A stretch of 64,000 nt of DNA from Spirosoma rigui (GTDB taxonomy: Bacteria > Bacteroidota > Bacteroidia > Cytophagales > Spirosomataceae): the NCBI RefSeq assembly GCF_002067135.1, contig NZ_CP020105.1, positions 4,464,001 through 4,528,000 on the forward strand. Direction: 5' to 3'. The position numbers and the translations under genes were made by a program. Every line of letters begins with the position of its first letter. Position 1 is the stretch's first letter. Of the stretch, positions 18,109 to 28,571 are shown piece by piece. The notes under the pieces are model-generated. The model did no database searches, was not told the DNA's origin, and saw only the letters and a list, made by a program, of their open reading frames with translations.

Positions 18109-20817
18109 TTATTTACCTTTCGATGCGCCAGCGTTGGCCTTATATACCTCGTTGTTCTCGTTGCCCCCCGCTTTCAGGTACGCGATCAGGTCTTTCAGCT
18201 CATCGGCGTTCAGGCTGTTGATCAGGCCCGGCAGCATGATGGATTCGGTCGAGTTCTTCTTCGATACCACGTCTTTCTTGGGAATCTTCCGCAGTTGATC
18301 GGCGGCAAACGGGTTCTGCGAAATCGAGTAGTTCAGCTTGTCTTCGTTGATCAGCCGCCCCAGTACAGACTCCCCGTTTTTGAGCGTGAAAATGGTCGAC
18401 GCATACTGATCGGATACGGTTTTGCTCGGCATGATGATCGCTTCCAGCATGTCCTTGTTCGAGAAGCGGGTGCCCAGCTGGGTCAGGTCGGGACCAATAT
18501 CGCCCCCTTCGCCCCGCATGGAGTGGCACCGGCTGCACAGCACGGCCGCGTAAATTTTCTTACCCGTATCGAAGCTGCGGTTAGCCATACCACTGTCGAC
18601 AGCCGCCAGGGCGGCCGCCATGTCCCAACGACGCCCCGGTCCTTTGGGCGCAAAATCCGTAGCCAGGTCATTACCCGACTTGGCCAGCAGATCGGCACCG
18701 GACATCTTATCGTAGCGGGCAACCTGTTCTTTCGGTACGTGAGCCAGCGCCAGTTTCCGGGCGCGGTCGATGAAACCAACGTAGCTCCGGCCACCCTGAA
18801 ATTTAAAGGCATTGCCAAACCAGGTGAAATACTTGTCCCGCAGTTCCGGCGTCCAGCCCGTATCCTCGCGGCTCAGCATAACGGCGTAGAACGTCTGTTG
18901 CAGCGGTGGTACCTTCTCCAGCATCTTGGCAATGTCGAGCCCGTATTGCGGGTTGCGCAGAATCAGGTCAGACGATGCGGTTGAGGTTTCGAGGCCCAGG
19001 TCTTTGCTGCCGGCTTCGTCTTTGACATCCATCAGTGCCAGCGTCTTTCCTACGACCCCCGGTGCTTCCAGCGCTATTAACACCCGGCTGAGACCCCGGT
19101 TCATCAGGGCCGTTTTTGCCGGGTAGTGCGGGTTCAAAAACGCGACTACCTTCTCTTTGTCGGCTCCTTCGGGCATACCCATGCGCAGGAAAACCAGTTC
19201 AAACGCCCGGCACAGGTCGAACTGCTGCGATTCGGGCAGTTTATCGTAATTGATTTTCACGAGTGCATTGAGGAGCTGGCTTTTCTGAGCCGGGGTGCCC
19301 TGCCGGGCCAGCGCAACGGCCGCCTGCGTCAGACGCTGCGGATCGGTTTCGGTGAACACTTTATCCTGCCACTGGGCAACGGGCTGGTGTTCGACGGCAA
19401 TCCGGGCGGCATAGCGCACAAACCGGTCGGGGTGGTTCAGGTTCGGCCAGGCCGCAGCCAGTGCCGACGGATTAGGGCCCTGGTGGTACTGCTCGAGCTG
19501 GGTTCTCAGCTGGTGCTCTTTGGTGATGACGGGTGCCTTGGCCACGGGCGTCACCGACTCCGTCCCGGTGTAGGTGACCCGGTACAGATCCGACTCCAGG
19601 CGACGACCGCCGGTCAGGAAGTACATGGCTCCATCGGGACCGATCATTCCATCGGTGAGCGGCAGCGGTGACCCTGAGATAAACTCTTCCCGCTCTCCTT
19701 CGTAGGTAGCTCCTTTAGGTTTCAGACGAATGGAGTAGATGATACCGAAGCTCCAGTCGAAGGCAAATAACGACTGGCGATAGCGCTCCGGAAAACGGGC
19801 CTTGTCGCCATACATCAGGTTCGTTGGCGATCCCTGACCGATATTTAACACCGGTGGTAAATTATCCGGATTGGCAGGTAACCACTTGCCATTACCCGTA
19901 CGCCAGCCAAATTCCGCGCCACTTGGTACGTGACAGATACGGGTGGGCCGGTACCAGGGAAGGCCAAAATCCCACTCCATATCAGAATCATAGGCAAACA
20001 TATCGCCGGCTTCATTGAAGGCAATATCAAAGGCATTCCGGAAGCCCGCGCCCATGAGTTCCCAGCGTTTGCCTTCGGGGTCAATTTTGGCGATCCAGCC
20101 GCCCGGCGCCATCCGGTCGTTGGCATGACCACGCGGGTCTTTTATCTGCGGGAACAGGTTGTCTTCTTTCCAGTTCGAGGGAAGGCGGTAGGCGTCCATC
20201 TGCGGCACATCCACGTGGTTTCCCGCGACCAGGTATATAGACTTCCCGTCGGGTGAGAGCTTCATGCTGTGCGGACCGTGTTCCCCCTCCTGCCCTTTCA
20301 GTTCTTTCAGCAGGGTGATCGTCTCAAACTGATCGTCGCCATTGGTGTCCTGCAGGCGATATAATCCGGTTGGTTTGTTGAAGTTTTTGTTCACCCGGTT
20401 GTTGACCATCACATACAGGCTGTTAAACGCATACAACAAGCCCTGCGCGTAGCCCATACCCACCGTTGTATCGCCCGGCTGAACGACACCTACCTTTAAC
20501 TTCTCTACTTTGGGTTGCTGCGTACCTGACCCAACGGGCGGCACCTCCAGCCGATACAGAAATCCGTACTGGTCGGAGGTGATCATCCGACCTTTGTCGT
20601 CGAACGCCATGGCAACCCAGGAGCCCTGCTGGTTCTCGGAGGGGCTGTAGAGGTGTTCGGCTTTAAAACCAGGGAGAAGCTTTAGTTTATCGATCTTGGG
20701 ATTGTCGACCTTGGGTTCTCCCGTGTCAACTCCCTGCATGCCAACCCAGGAAGTGCCAATCAGGGCGAGTGCCGAGAGAGCCAGTCCAAGTTTAGCCACG
20801 TTGAATGTAGAAAACAT
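18109..20817 (-). CDS. PVC-type haem-binding CxxCH protein (propeller plus cytochrome c)
   Basis: 902 aa with an N-terminal membrane anchor or signal (MFSTFNVAKLGLALSALAL). Residues about 40-420 form a beta-propeller-like sorbosone/glucose-dehydrogenase-related domain (LLPGFKAEHLYSPSENQQGS, YRPTRICHVPSGAEFGW, PLTDGMIGPDGAMYFLTGG). A middle helical part follows, then a cytochrome c domain near residue 760 with CSRCHSMRGEGGDIGPDLTQ and a downstream Met-containing loop. Such proteins are thought to oxidise sugars or carry electrons in the periplasm. It lies 18 bp upstream of the DUF1080 gene and so is co-transcribed with it. Confidence 0.85.
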   Translation of the reverse strand: MFSTFNVAKLGLALSALALIGTSWVGMQGVDTGEPKVDNPKIDKLKLLPGFKAEHLYSPSENQQGSWVAMAFDDKGRMITSDQYGFLYRLEVPPVGSGTQQPKVEKLKVGVVQPGDTTVGMGYAQGLLYAFNSLYVMVNNRVNKNFNKPTGLYRLQDTNGDDQFETITLLKELKGQEGEHGPHSMKLSPDGKSIYLVAGNHVDVPQMDAYRLPSNWKEDNLFPQIKDPRGHANDRMAPGGWIAKIDPEGKRWELMGAGFRNAFDIAFNEAGDMFAYDSDMEWDFGLPWYRPTRICHVPSGAEFGWRTGNGKWLPANPDNLPPVLNIGQGSPTNLMYGDKARFPERYRQSLFAFDWSFGIIYSIRLKPKGATYEGEREEFISGSPLPLTDGMIGPDGAMYFLTGGRRLESDLYRVTYTGTESVTPVAKAPVITKEHQLRTQLEQYHQGPNPSALAAAWPNLNHPDRFVRYAARIAVEHQPVAQWQDKVFTETDPQRLTQAAVALARQGTPAQKSQLLNALVKINYDKLPESQQFDLCRAFELVFLRMGMPEGADKEKVVAFLNPHYPAKTALMNRGLSRVLIALEAPGVVGKTLALMDVKDEAGSKDLGLETSTASSDLILRNPQYGLDIAKMLEKVPPLQQTFYAVMLSREDTGWTPELRDKYFTWFGNAFKFQGGRSYVGFIDRARKLALAHVPKEQVARYDKMSGADLLAKSGNDLATDFAPKGPGRRWDMAAALAAVDSGMANRSFDTGKKIYAAVLCSRCHSMRGEGGDIGPDLTQLGTRFSNKDMLEAIIMPSKTVSDQYASTIFTLKNGESVLGRLINEDKLNYSISQNPFAADQLRKIPKKDVVSKKNSTESIMLPGLINSLNADELKDLIAYLKAGGNENNEVYKANAGASKGK

Positions 20818-21121
20818 AGTTACTTACGATAAAGGTTTACTGAATACACTTGATTTGGGGCCAGACTGGCAGCGAAGCAGGCCGACCAAACGGTCTCTCT
20901 CCGATGTAGACGACTTGTTGGGAGCCGCCCGGCGTTCTTTGCGGTATAGGAGAGAAAGCGGATTAAGGAGGGTTTCTCACACTTGAAAGCGGGAAAACAG
21001 GAACAAATCCGACCACCTCCCGGTCCCGGTACCCAACCGGCCTCTTAACACAGTGGGAGTGAACAAGTCCATTGGGCACATACCAACAGCTGTCCACTCC
21101 CCTGTAGCACTCATCGAAAAA
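20818..21121. other. 304-bp gap between SusD and haem-protein genes, with one hairpin
   Basis: No gene could be supported. It holds one hairpin on the SusD side: arms 21050-21061 and 21095-21105 (GGGAGTG / CACTCCC plus ACAG / CTGT with a one-base bulge, loop 33). It could slow or end transcription from susD, but no U-tract follows. No exact TAnnTTTG element was found for the downstream haem gene, so read-through is likely. Confidence 0.45.
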
Positions 21122-22639
21122 TCAGAAATTTGGCGTTAAGGCAGCCTCAACCGCAGGCAGGCCGTAGTAATCATCCAGGACGGTAAAGGCGTTTGGTGGT
21201 GGCACCGCTCCGGCCGGGAAATAATAAGCCGCCGGGTTGGCTTTTACCTTTGCTCCATAGGCACCGATGATCTCTTTCACCCGGCCCGTTCTCGTCAGGT
21301 CAAACCAGCGTTTGTTTTCGAAAGCCAGTTCAACGCGCCGTTCCTTGAAGATGGCTTCCCGCATATCCGCCTGCCCTGATGCGGGCGTGGCCGCCAGACC
21401 GGCGCGGGTCCGTACCTGGTTGATATAGGTGGCCGCTTCACCGGTTTTACCCTGCTCGTTCAGGGCTTCGGCCAGGAACAGCAGCACTTCGGCGTAGCGG
21501 TAGACGGGCCAGTTCTGCCCCGTGTTGTTGTGCAGCGAATGCACCCGCGCGTATTTCTTGATGTATGGATACGTTTTGTTAGCGCGCAGGCTTCCGCTCA
21601 GCGTAACGGTTCCGATGGAAATGTCTTTCCGTTTGTCACCCGTTTCGTAGGCCGCAATCAGATCCGGCGTCGGGATGTTGTTGCTCTCCTGAGACGTTGG
21701 CTGCGGGTTCGATGTTCCCACGATCGGTGCGATCTCCAGCGCGGTGATTGGCGACGGGATGAAGCGGTAGATCTGGTTGCCATTGTAACCGGCCGATCCT
21801 TCCATGTACTGGATCTCGAAGACCGATTCCGCATTGTTCTTGTTCGTGCTGGTGAACGAAAACGCATCGTTGTAATCAGGCATCAGCGAATAGCCGTCGT
21901 TGGTCACAATCGACTTCAGCTGCGTTTCGGCCTGCGCCCATTTTTTCTGGGTGATGTACAGGTTTGCCAGCAGCGTTTTGGCCGCGCCCGACGTAGCCCG
22001 ACCCGGTGTTTGGGTCGCCTTGTTTGGCAGGGCGGTACTGGCCGCTAAGGCGTCCTTCTCGATCTGGGCGTAGATTTCGGCGGTCGTCGATAGCGGTAGG
22101 GCCGCGTCTTCCCGACCCGTGACCGGTACGAGGTGCAGGGGCACTTTGCCGAACAGCCGAACCAGATCGAAATAAGCAAACGCCCGTAGGAACAGCGCCT
22201 GCCCTTTCAGGTTATTCTTCACCGCATCCGAACTGAACGTCACCCCAGGTCCGTCGATGAGCGCCAGCACCTGGTTGGCGCGGGCAATGATTACGTAGTT
22301 TAGCCGGTACTGGACCAGCACGTTGTCGTTGGCGGTGACCCCGTTCGCCGTGGGAACGGCGAAGTCTGCTACGTTCTCGGTTGGGTCAACCGCGCCATAC
22401 AGGGTATTGCGGGCGTAGTAGGTATTATCGGAGTGCATTTCCTCCAGTACCCAGGCCCGTTCGTTGTACATCTGCCGGAACGGTACGTAGGCCCCGTTGA
22501 CAGCCTGCTGAAAGTCGGCTTCGGTCTTGAAAAACGTTGCCGAGCTCAGCGCAGTTTCGGGTATTACGGTCAGAAAATCTTTGCCGCATCCGGTCAGGGC
22601 AAAGGCCAACAGGCAGGCGGCTATGTATTTACGTTTCAT
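21122..22639 (-). CDS. SusD/RagB-family outer-membrane nutrient-binding lipoprotein
   Basis: 505 aa, lipoprotein signal MKRKYIAACLLAFALTGC. SusD-like N-terminal region with FLTVIPETALSSATFFKTEADFQ, helical TPR-like pairs, and C-terminal RagB part with VRTRAGLAAT, EAIFKERRVELAFENKRWFDL near residues 440-470, a strong family landmark. It caps the SusC channel and binds the carbohydrate at the cell surface. It is encoded 84 bp after susC; the gap has a strong hairpin that may set a lower level of SusD than SusC or the reverse. Confidence 0.95.
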   Translation of the reverse strand: MKRKYIAACLLAFALTGCGKDFLTVIPETALSSATFFKTEADFQQAVNGAYVPFRQMYNERAWVLEEMHSDNTYYARNTLYGAVDPTENVADFAVPTANGVTANDNVLVQYRLNYVIIARANQVLALIDGPGVTFSSDAVKNNLKGQALFLRAFAYFDLVRLFGKVPLHLVPVTGREDAALPLSTTAEIYAQIEKDALAASTALPNKATQTPGRATSGAAKTLLANLYITQKKWAQAETQLKSIVTNDGYSLMPDYNDAFSFTSTNKNNAESVFEIQYMEGSAGYNGNQIYRFIPSPITALEIAPIVGTSNPQPTSQESNNIPTPDLIAAYETGDKRKDISIGTVTLSGSLRANKTYPYIKKYARVHSLHNNTGQNWPVYRYAEVLLFLAEALNEQGKTGEAATYINQVRTRAGLAATPASGQADMREAIFKERRVELAFENKRWFDLTRTGRVKEIIGAYGAKVKANPAAYYFPAGAVPPPNAFTVLDDYYGLPAVEAALTPNF

Positions 22640-22673
22640 ATAGATCGAAATGAGTTTAAAGGCTCGTTACTGG

Positions 22674-22716
22674 TCGCTGCGTTGCCGGGTGAAGTCATCG
22701 CCCGGTAACGCAGCGA
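22674..22716. repeat. SusC-SusD intergenic hairpin
   Basis: Arms of 16 bases (22674-22689 and 22701-22716) pair with one mismatch around an 11-base loop: TCGCTGCGTTGCCGGG against CCCGGTAACGCAGCGA. There is no U-tract. A stable stem of this kind between susC and susD can act as an mRNA-processing or stability element, or a partial terminator. Confidence 0.65.
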
Positions 22717-22723
22717 CGATGAA

Positions 22724-25700
22724 TTAGAAGTTCAGGTTGACACCGAGGGTGAAGGTGCGGGGAACCGGGTAGTTCGAGAAATCGACACCCTGCGCCAGGT
22801 TACCGCCGTCCCCGTCGCCGGTTCCGTTACCGCTGGTTTCCGGGTTCGGGCCACCCCAGTACTTCGTGAAGATGTAGACCTGCTGAGCCGAAGCATACAC
22901 CCGGGCCGACTTGAAGAGCCTATTAACAGCGCCCAGCGTATAGCCCAGGGTTATGTTTTTGATGGTGAAGAACGACGCGTCGGCCAGGAACTGCGTACTG
23001 TGCCAGTCGCGTTCGATACCGGTGTAGTTACCGCCGTTGTTGGTCGCACCAAACTGACCGGCACCGGGCGTAATGACCGTCGTAGCCACGCCAACGCCGT
23101 TGGTCAGGACGTTTTTAACGCGGAAGCGGTCTTTCACACCTTCTACCATGTTGAACACCGCGTCCAGGTTGGCGGTACTGTACAGGTGGCGCACCCACAG
23201 CTGGTTACCGTATGAGCCCGAACCCGTAACCGAGAAATCGAAGTTGCCGTACTTGAGGTCGTTGGTGATCCCGTAGATGAATTTCGGGAAGGGGCTGCCA
23301 ATGATGGTCCGGTCGTCGTTATCGCCACCGTTGGTGATCACGCCATCGCCGTTAACGTCCTTGAACTTGATAGTACCGATGGCCGACCGACCTGGAATGA
23401 TGGGCGAGGTTCTGAGTTCTTCAGCACTCTGGTAGTAGCCTTCTTTAACCAGCCCGTAGAACTGCCCGAACGGCTTGCCAACCTGCGCAATGTGGTAACC
23501 CGTGCCGCCGTATACCCGGTCGATACCCGGTGCCAGCGACACAACCAGGTTGCGGTTGAACGAGATGTTGGCGTTGGTCGTCCACTTCAGCTTGCCGGTC
23601 GTGTTCTTGGTCGTCAGCGAGAACTCGTGCCCCCAGAACTTGATTTCGCCAATGTTGTCATTGAAGTTCGTGAAGCCCGACTCCTGCGGAATCTGTACGG
23701 CGTAAAGCAGGTTCGTCGTCCGCTTGGTGTAGAAATCGTAGATGAACTGCACCCGGTCGTTGAACAGCCCCAGATCAAGGCCCATATCGAACTGCTTGGT
23801 CGTTTCCCAGCCCAGGTTGGGGTTCGCCAGCGACGTAACGACGGCACCCGTAGCGACGTTGCTGCCAAAAACGGCATTGGTCGTGTTGTTAACCAGCGCG
23901 TAGGATGTGTAGTTACCGATGTTGTTGTTACCGATGACCCCGAAACTGGCCCGAACTTTAGCGAACGAAACCGCCTGGATGGGCTTCAGGAAATCTTCGT
24001 CGGAGATGACCCAGCCTACCGATGCCGACGGGAACGTACCAAACTGGTTGTTGGCACCGAAGCGCGACGAACCATCCGTCCGGACAGCCGCCGTAAAGAG
24101 GTATTTCCCTTTGTAGTTATAGGTCAGGCGAGACAGGTAGGAGGTCAGGGTCCACTGGTTGATGCCATTGGTGGTACCGCCCCGGTTAATGTTGAGAGCA
24201 CCCTGAATCGTTGGCAGCCGGTCGTCGGAATAGGTATCGGCCTGAATCCGGCTAAACTCCTGCCGGTACCACTGGTTGGTAAAACCAGCCAGCAGTTCAA
24301 AGTTGTGGTCGTTGAAACTGCGCGCGTAGGTCGCCAGGTTTTCGTTCAGCCAGGAGGTATTCTCCAGTCCCTGCCGAATCGACACCGCCGTCGTTGGAAT
24401 CGGTACGTTGATAGCGCTGGTAGCCGTCGACGGGTTGAAGAAGAAGAACTTTGAATTCAGGTATTCAATGTTCATCGTCGATTTGAGGGTCAGCCCGGTT
24501 ATGGGCCGGTATTGCACGTAGGCGTTCGCCAGCAGGTTCGTATTTTTCGTTTCGTTGGTCAGGTCGTTGGCGGCCCGCACCCAGTTTGGATACTGGAAAA
24601 TGTTACCGGTGCTGCCGGGGAACGTATTGAACTTGGTCAGTTCACCATTGGCATCGTAAATGGGCATCACCGGCCAGGTGTGCAGCGCGTTGAACAAAAT
24701 CCCGGTGCCGCGGTCACCGTCCGTACGGGGGGTGTTGTCATACACGTAGGATGGTGCTACGTTGAAGCCTACCGTTACCCGATCCGACAGATTGTAGTTC
24801 GAGTTCATCCGCAGCGAGTAGCGCTTGTACTTGTTGTTGAGAACGACCCCTTCCTGGTTGAAAATACCAGCCACCAGCGACGTATTGGACTTGGTGGTGT
24901 TGTTGGAGATGCTCAGATTGTAGCTCTGGATGGGCGCTTCCCGCAGCAGGGCATCATACCAGTCGTTGTTCTTGCCTTCGTATTGCGAGGGATTCTGGAA
25001 CTCGACCGGTACTGGCTGCAGCTGATCTTCGTAGTATTCTTTCTTGAACTGGGCAAACTGAACGGCGTCCAGCATTTTTACCCGGCCGCGCATGGGAACC
25101 TTCTGGATACCGGCGTAGGCACTGAAGCTGATATTCGTCTGACCGGGTTTGCCTTTCTTGGTTGTAATGAGCACAACCCCGTTGGCCGCCCGCGACCCGT
25201 ACAGCGATGTCGACGCGGCATCTTTCAACACCGAAATATCTTCGATTTCGTCCGGGTTAAGCTGGGCGATGTTTCCCGTGATGGGGAAACCGTCGATTAC
25301 GTACAGCGGATCACTACCGGCCGACACCGACACCTGTCCCCGGACGCGGATGCTGATCCCCTGTCCTGGCTTACCGGTAGCCTGGTTGATCTGCACACCG
25401 GCCAGACGACCCTGCAGCTTCTGACCAATCTGCGACACGGGCAAGTCCTTGATCTCGGCGGCACTTACCGTCTGCACCGCTCCGGTAATTTCCTTTTTCA
25501 ACTGACTACCGTAGCCCACAACGACAACCTCGTTCAGGGTCTGGTCATCGGGCGCGAGGGTAACGTTGAGCGAAGTTTGCGACCCCACGGTCACTTCCTG
25601 CCGCAGGTATCCCACAAAGCTGAACACCAGCACCGAATTGGTATTGGGAACCGCGAGCCGGAAAGCACCGTCTCCATCGGTGGTGGCGCCCTGTGTGGTT

Positions 25701-25945
25701 CCCTTCACAACGACGCTAACGCCCGGTAATCCGTTGCCCCGTTCATCGACTACTTTACCGGTAATTGTAATGTCCGTGGGCTGAACGACTGCGCGGGCTA
25801 CCAGCGGCTTTACAACATGCATGGCCATCAACGGACCACGGGCCGAAACACCCAGCGGCTGAGAAGAGGTTGGCGTGTCCTGGGCAAAGCCGGAGTAACA
25901 TCCTGCTACAGTACTCAGCACTATTAATTGGCAGAGCTTCTTCAT
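22724..25945 (-). CDS. SusC/RagA-family TonB-linked outer-membrane transporter
   Basis: 1073 aa from the ATG at 25945, which begins the signal MKKLCQLIVLSTVAGCYSGF; an upstream in-frame reading adds 20 residues before the signal. A carboxypeptidase-regulatory-like domain (ITGKVVDERGNGLPGVSVVV), the TonB-box-like NEVVVVGYG, a plug with GVQINQATGKPGQGISIRVR and YVIDGFPI, and a 22-strand barrel ending in the aromatic-rich TFTLGVNLNF. It imports the SusD-bound carbohydrate into the periplasm by TonB energy. It is the head of the SusCD pair and has a 262-bp upstream gap. Confidence 0.96.
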   Translation of the reverse strand: MKKLCQLIVLSTVAGCYSGFAQDTPTSSQPLGVSARGPLMAMHVVKPLVARAVVQPTDITITGKVVDERGNGLPGVSVVVKGTTQGATTDGDGAFRLAVPNTNSVLVFSFVGYLRQEVTVGSQTSLNVTLAPDDQTLNEVVVVGYGSQLKKEITGAVQTVSAAEIKDLPVSQIGQKLQGRLAGVQINQATGKPGQGISIRVRGQVSVSAGSDPLYVIDGFPITGNIAQLNPDEIEDISVLKDAASTSLYGSRAANGVVLITTKKGKPGQTNISFSAYAGIQKVPMRGRVKMLDAVQFAQFKKEYYEDQLQPVPVEFQNPSQYEGKNNDWYDALLREAPIQSYNLSISNNTTKSNTSLVAGIFNQEGVVLNNKYKRYSLRMNSNYNLSDRVTVGFNVAPSYVYDNTPRTDGDRGTGILFNALHTWPVMPIYDANGELTKFNTFPGSTGNIFQYPNWVRAANDLTNETKNTNLLANAYVQYRPITGLTLKSTMNIEYLNSKFFFFNPSTATSAINVPIPTTAVSIRQGLENTSWLNENLATYARSFNDHNFELLAGFTNQWYRQEFSRIQADTYSDDRLPTIQGALNINRGGTTNGINQWTLTSYLSRLTYNYKGKYLFTAAVRTDGSSRFGANNQFGTFPSASVGWVISDEDFLKPIQAVSFAKVRASFGVIGNNNIGNYTSYALVNNTTNAVFGSNVATGAVVTSLANPNLGWETTKQFDMGLDLGLFNDRVQFIYDFYTKRTTNLLYAVQIPQESGFTNFNDNIGEIKFWGHEFSLTTKNTTGKLKWTTNANISFNRNLVVSLAPGIDRVYGGTGYHIAQVGKPFGQFYGLVKEGYYQSAEELRTSPIIPGRSAIGTIKFKDVNGDGVITNGGDNDDRTIIGSPFPKFIYGITNDLKYGNFDFSVTGSGSYGNQLWVRHLYSTANLDAVFNMVEGVKDRFRVKNVLTNGVGVATTVITPGAGQFGATNNGGNYTGIERDWHSTQFLADASFFTIKNITLGYTLGAVNRLFKSARVYASAQQVYIFTKYWGGPNPETSGNGTGDGDGGNLAQGVDFSNYPVPRTFTLGVNLNF

Positions 25946-26207
25946 ATAGTTGCGGAATCGATTAGGGTTTAGAGAGACTGAGCGACTTAAAAACAGATAA
26001 CTCAATACCCAAATATTGCCAGTTGGTAATCGACCACTTTCCTATACTTACCCACTTTTTGTCATTATTCAAATATTAATAATAGATTTTCCATGTTACA
26101 AAAATATAGCGTTTATTGGCGCGGAATGGCCGGACCCAATGACAATGTAGCCGACATGTTGCGGCCGCCGGAACCCCTTGATTCCGGCATATGACAGGAA
26201 GGTGTGC

Positions 26208-28394
26208 TTAGTTGATAAACACCTCATCAACGAGCAACAGGCCCGCGTTGCCTTTGCTGGCGTGCCAGTCGGGTAGCGCCCTGACGGGTTTGGCAATGAT
26301 CTTCAGGTAGGAAACCGTTTGCGGTTTGACCGGGCAAACGACTGCTTTCAGGACAGGTGTGTCCTTCTTCCGGGGCTGATCGGGTTTAAGGGTAGCCAGC
26401 AAGGTCATTTTCCCGCGACTGTTGCCTCCCCATATTTCTACCACATCCGGCGGAAAGATACCCGTCTCCTCCTCCACCATAACCCGTAGCGCAACGGAGC
26501 TTACAGTAACCGGCTTTTTAAATTCCGATACCAGTGCCATGTCGTACTTCCTGAACCCACCCCAGTTGTTGGCCCAGGCGGGACTGTTGGCATTGAAGGT
26601 ACCCAGTCGGCCATCGAAAAATGTATGCGCACCCTCAGCCTGGTGAACCGGATTGAGCGGCAGCAGGAGGTTAACACTATCGGGCTTATAGGTACTCTTG
26701 TAAAAATCGAAGGTGGCAACCGTACTGCCATACCAGCCCGTTTTGTAGGCTCTCGCTTTCACCAGCGTCGGCTGCGTCAGTACGGTCTGGCTGGTGAATA
26801 CCGGTGCGTGCAGGCTGTCTGGCTCGGTACCGTCGGTGGTGTAGCGTATCTGAACGCCTTTGATCGGGTGTTTGAGCTGAAGGGGTACGGACCCGGCGAA
26901 AATAGTCGAGCTGTTTTTCAGCTGCGGGGGGTTAAGCGTGATCGGTGCGCTGTCGGCGCCGTCGAATCCGGCAATGAACTGAATGCGTTTGTTTGCCTTC
27001 TGAAGCTGCCCAATCTGGGAAGGCGTTAATCTGGTGTTCCAGAGCGATACTGTTTGCAGATTTTTGAAACTGCCTAGCTGCTGGTGCAATACGTCGAACG
27101 TGACATTGGTACCCGACAGGGCCAGCGTTTTCAGTCGGGACAAACCAGCCAGTTCGGACAGGCCGGAACCGGTTATGTCCGTAAAGTTGAGGTCCAGCTT
27201 CTGGAGGTTCTCAAACGCGCTGATCTGTTTCAGGTCAGCGTCTTTGACGGGCATTTTGTTCAGGTTCAGGTACACGACCTGCTGGTTCACGGGGCTCAGT
27301 TCCGCCAGTTTTTCGGGTGAGTACGTTGCCTTGTTATACAGGTTCACCGCCAGCGCGGGCGACTCATTAGCGAGCGGAGCCACCGTGCGGTAATCGTTAT
27401 TGAGTTTCTTAACCGTCTCCTCGTCGGCCGGGTCGAAGTCAAACTGCTCCGTCGTTTCGGCAGGTTTGAACAAGCCCGAAGCCATTAGCCGTAACGAGTC
27501 GGTGGCGGGCAGGTCAATGAGTCTCTTTTTATGGTCGGCGTTGCCCTTTACCCACAAGGCCAGCAAAGCCATTTCCTGTGGGGTCAGTTGCGCTTTTCCC
27601 GTGGGCGGCATGTGTTTTTTCTCGTCCACCGGCAGATGAATCCGTTCCAGCAGCAGGCTCACACCGGGTTTTCCCGCCACGAATAGCGGACCAGTCTTCC
27701 CTCCTTTCAGCATAGTTTCTACCGTAGCCAGGTTCAGCTGCCCCTTCAGTTTGTCGGCATTATGACAGCTGATACACTTTTGCTCGAAAATGGGCTGGAT
27801 CACATCGGCATAAACCATCGCTTTGTCGAGGGCTGCGGGAGCCGCCTTCTCCTGCTGGCTGATGGGTTCGAACAGGAAATTATCACCATGCGTCAGGGTA
27901 GCCCCGTAGTGACCCGCGCCAAGCAGGAAAAGCACCGTAACAACGGCTCCAGCCTGGGCAAGCCGGGCCGTATACCAAGGCTTGCTCCGCCCCCAGTACA
28001 CCAGCGAAGCCATGAAAAAGATGCCTACTCCTGACCATTTGTGCCAGGTCAGCACCTGCCCGCTGTAGCCGTCTTCCTTAGCCAGAAACAGACCCATGAT
28101 CACCGTTACACCCGCCGACAACGCCCCGATCAGCAGCAGATTCTTCTGGAACGTCCGATAAAACTCACCCGCCCCCGGATTGGCTTCATTGGCAATGCCA
28201 AAGCGGAACGCTTCCATGACCATAGCCAGCAATAAAATAACGATCGGGAAATGCAGCAGCAGCGGGTGCATCCGGCCCAGGGGCTGTAGCCAGAGCGGCA
28301 CGACGAATCTGCCGTTAAAGAGCAGCAAAAACAGGATAAAAACCGCCGATGCAAACAATGCCTGCTCCGCAAAACCGATTAGCTTTCTGTTCAT
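26208..28394 (-). CDS. Membrane cytochrome-like protein with LRR and chitobiase-C-like domains
   Basis: 728 aa from ATG 28394 (MNRKLIGFAEQ). Four or five N-terminal helices with MHPLLLHFPIVILLL, then GHYGATLTHGDNF, then a planctomycete-type cytochrome c motif CISCHNADKLKG near residue 210 followed by MPPTGKAQLTPQE. Next come leucine-rich-repeat-like units (LQKLDLNFTDITGSGLSEL, LKTLALSGTNVTFDVL) and a chitobiase/beta-hexosaminidase C-terminal-like domain (RYTTDGTEPDSLHAPVF). The N-terminal helix plus cytochrome part is the same module as in the protein at 34236-36599. It likely passes electrons between the inner membrane and periplasmic partners (inference). Confidence 0.8.
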   Translation of the reverse strand: MNRKLIGFAEQALFASAVFILFLLLFNGRFVVPLWLQPLGRMHPLLLHFPIVILLLAMVMEAFRFGIANEANPGAGEFYRTFQKNLLLIGALSAGVTVIMGLFLAKEDGYSGQVLTWHKWSGVGIFFMASLVYWGRSKPWYTARLAQAGAVVTVLFLLGAGHYGATLTHGDNFLFEPISQQEKAAPAALDKAMVYADVIQPIFEQKCISCHNADKLKGQLNLATVETMLKGGKTGPLFVAGKPGVSLLLERIHLPVDEKKHMPPTGKAQLTPQEMALLALWVKGNADHKKRLIDLPATDSLRLMASGLFKPAETTEQFDFDPADEETVKKLNNDYRTVAPLANESPALAVNLYNKATYSPEKLAELSPVNQQVVYLNLNKMPVKDADLKQISAFENLQKLDLNFTDITGSGLSELAGLSRLKTLALSGTNVTFDVLHQQLGSFKNLQTVSLWNTRLTPSQIGQLQKANKRIQFIAGFDGADSAPITLNPPQLKNSSTIFAGSVPLQLKHPIKGVQIRYTTDGTEPDSLHAPVFTSQTVLTQPTLVKARAYKTGWYGSTVATFDFYKSTYKPDSVNLLLPLNPVHQAEGAHTFFDGRLGTFNANSPAWANNWGGFRKYDMALVSEFKKPVTVSSVALRVMVEEETGIFPPDVVEIWGGNSRGKMTLLATLKPDQPRKKDTPVLKAVVCPVKPQTVSYLKIIAKPVRALPDWHASKGNAGLLLVDEVFIN

Positions 28395-28571
28395 GATTGA
28401 ACGCAATTGAATGGCTTGATCTCAGCCCGACCCCTCCGCCCCAGGGAGCGGGACGTCGAGATGGAGCCTGAATCGTACGATGTTGCCTGATCCAGAGTAA
28501 ATGGTAGTACGTCACCCCTCACCCGAAACGGAGTGGTCGGGGGTGAGGACGGCAGCGGCCATGGGGTCAAA

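Noticed and set aside
24512..25729. Plus-strand open frame of 405 codons
   Set aside because: Antisense to SusC; product is His/Arg/Val-rich with no family landmark, as expected for a shadow frame in GC-rich coding DNA.
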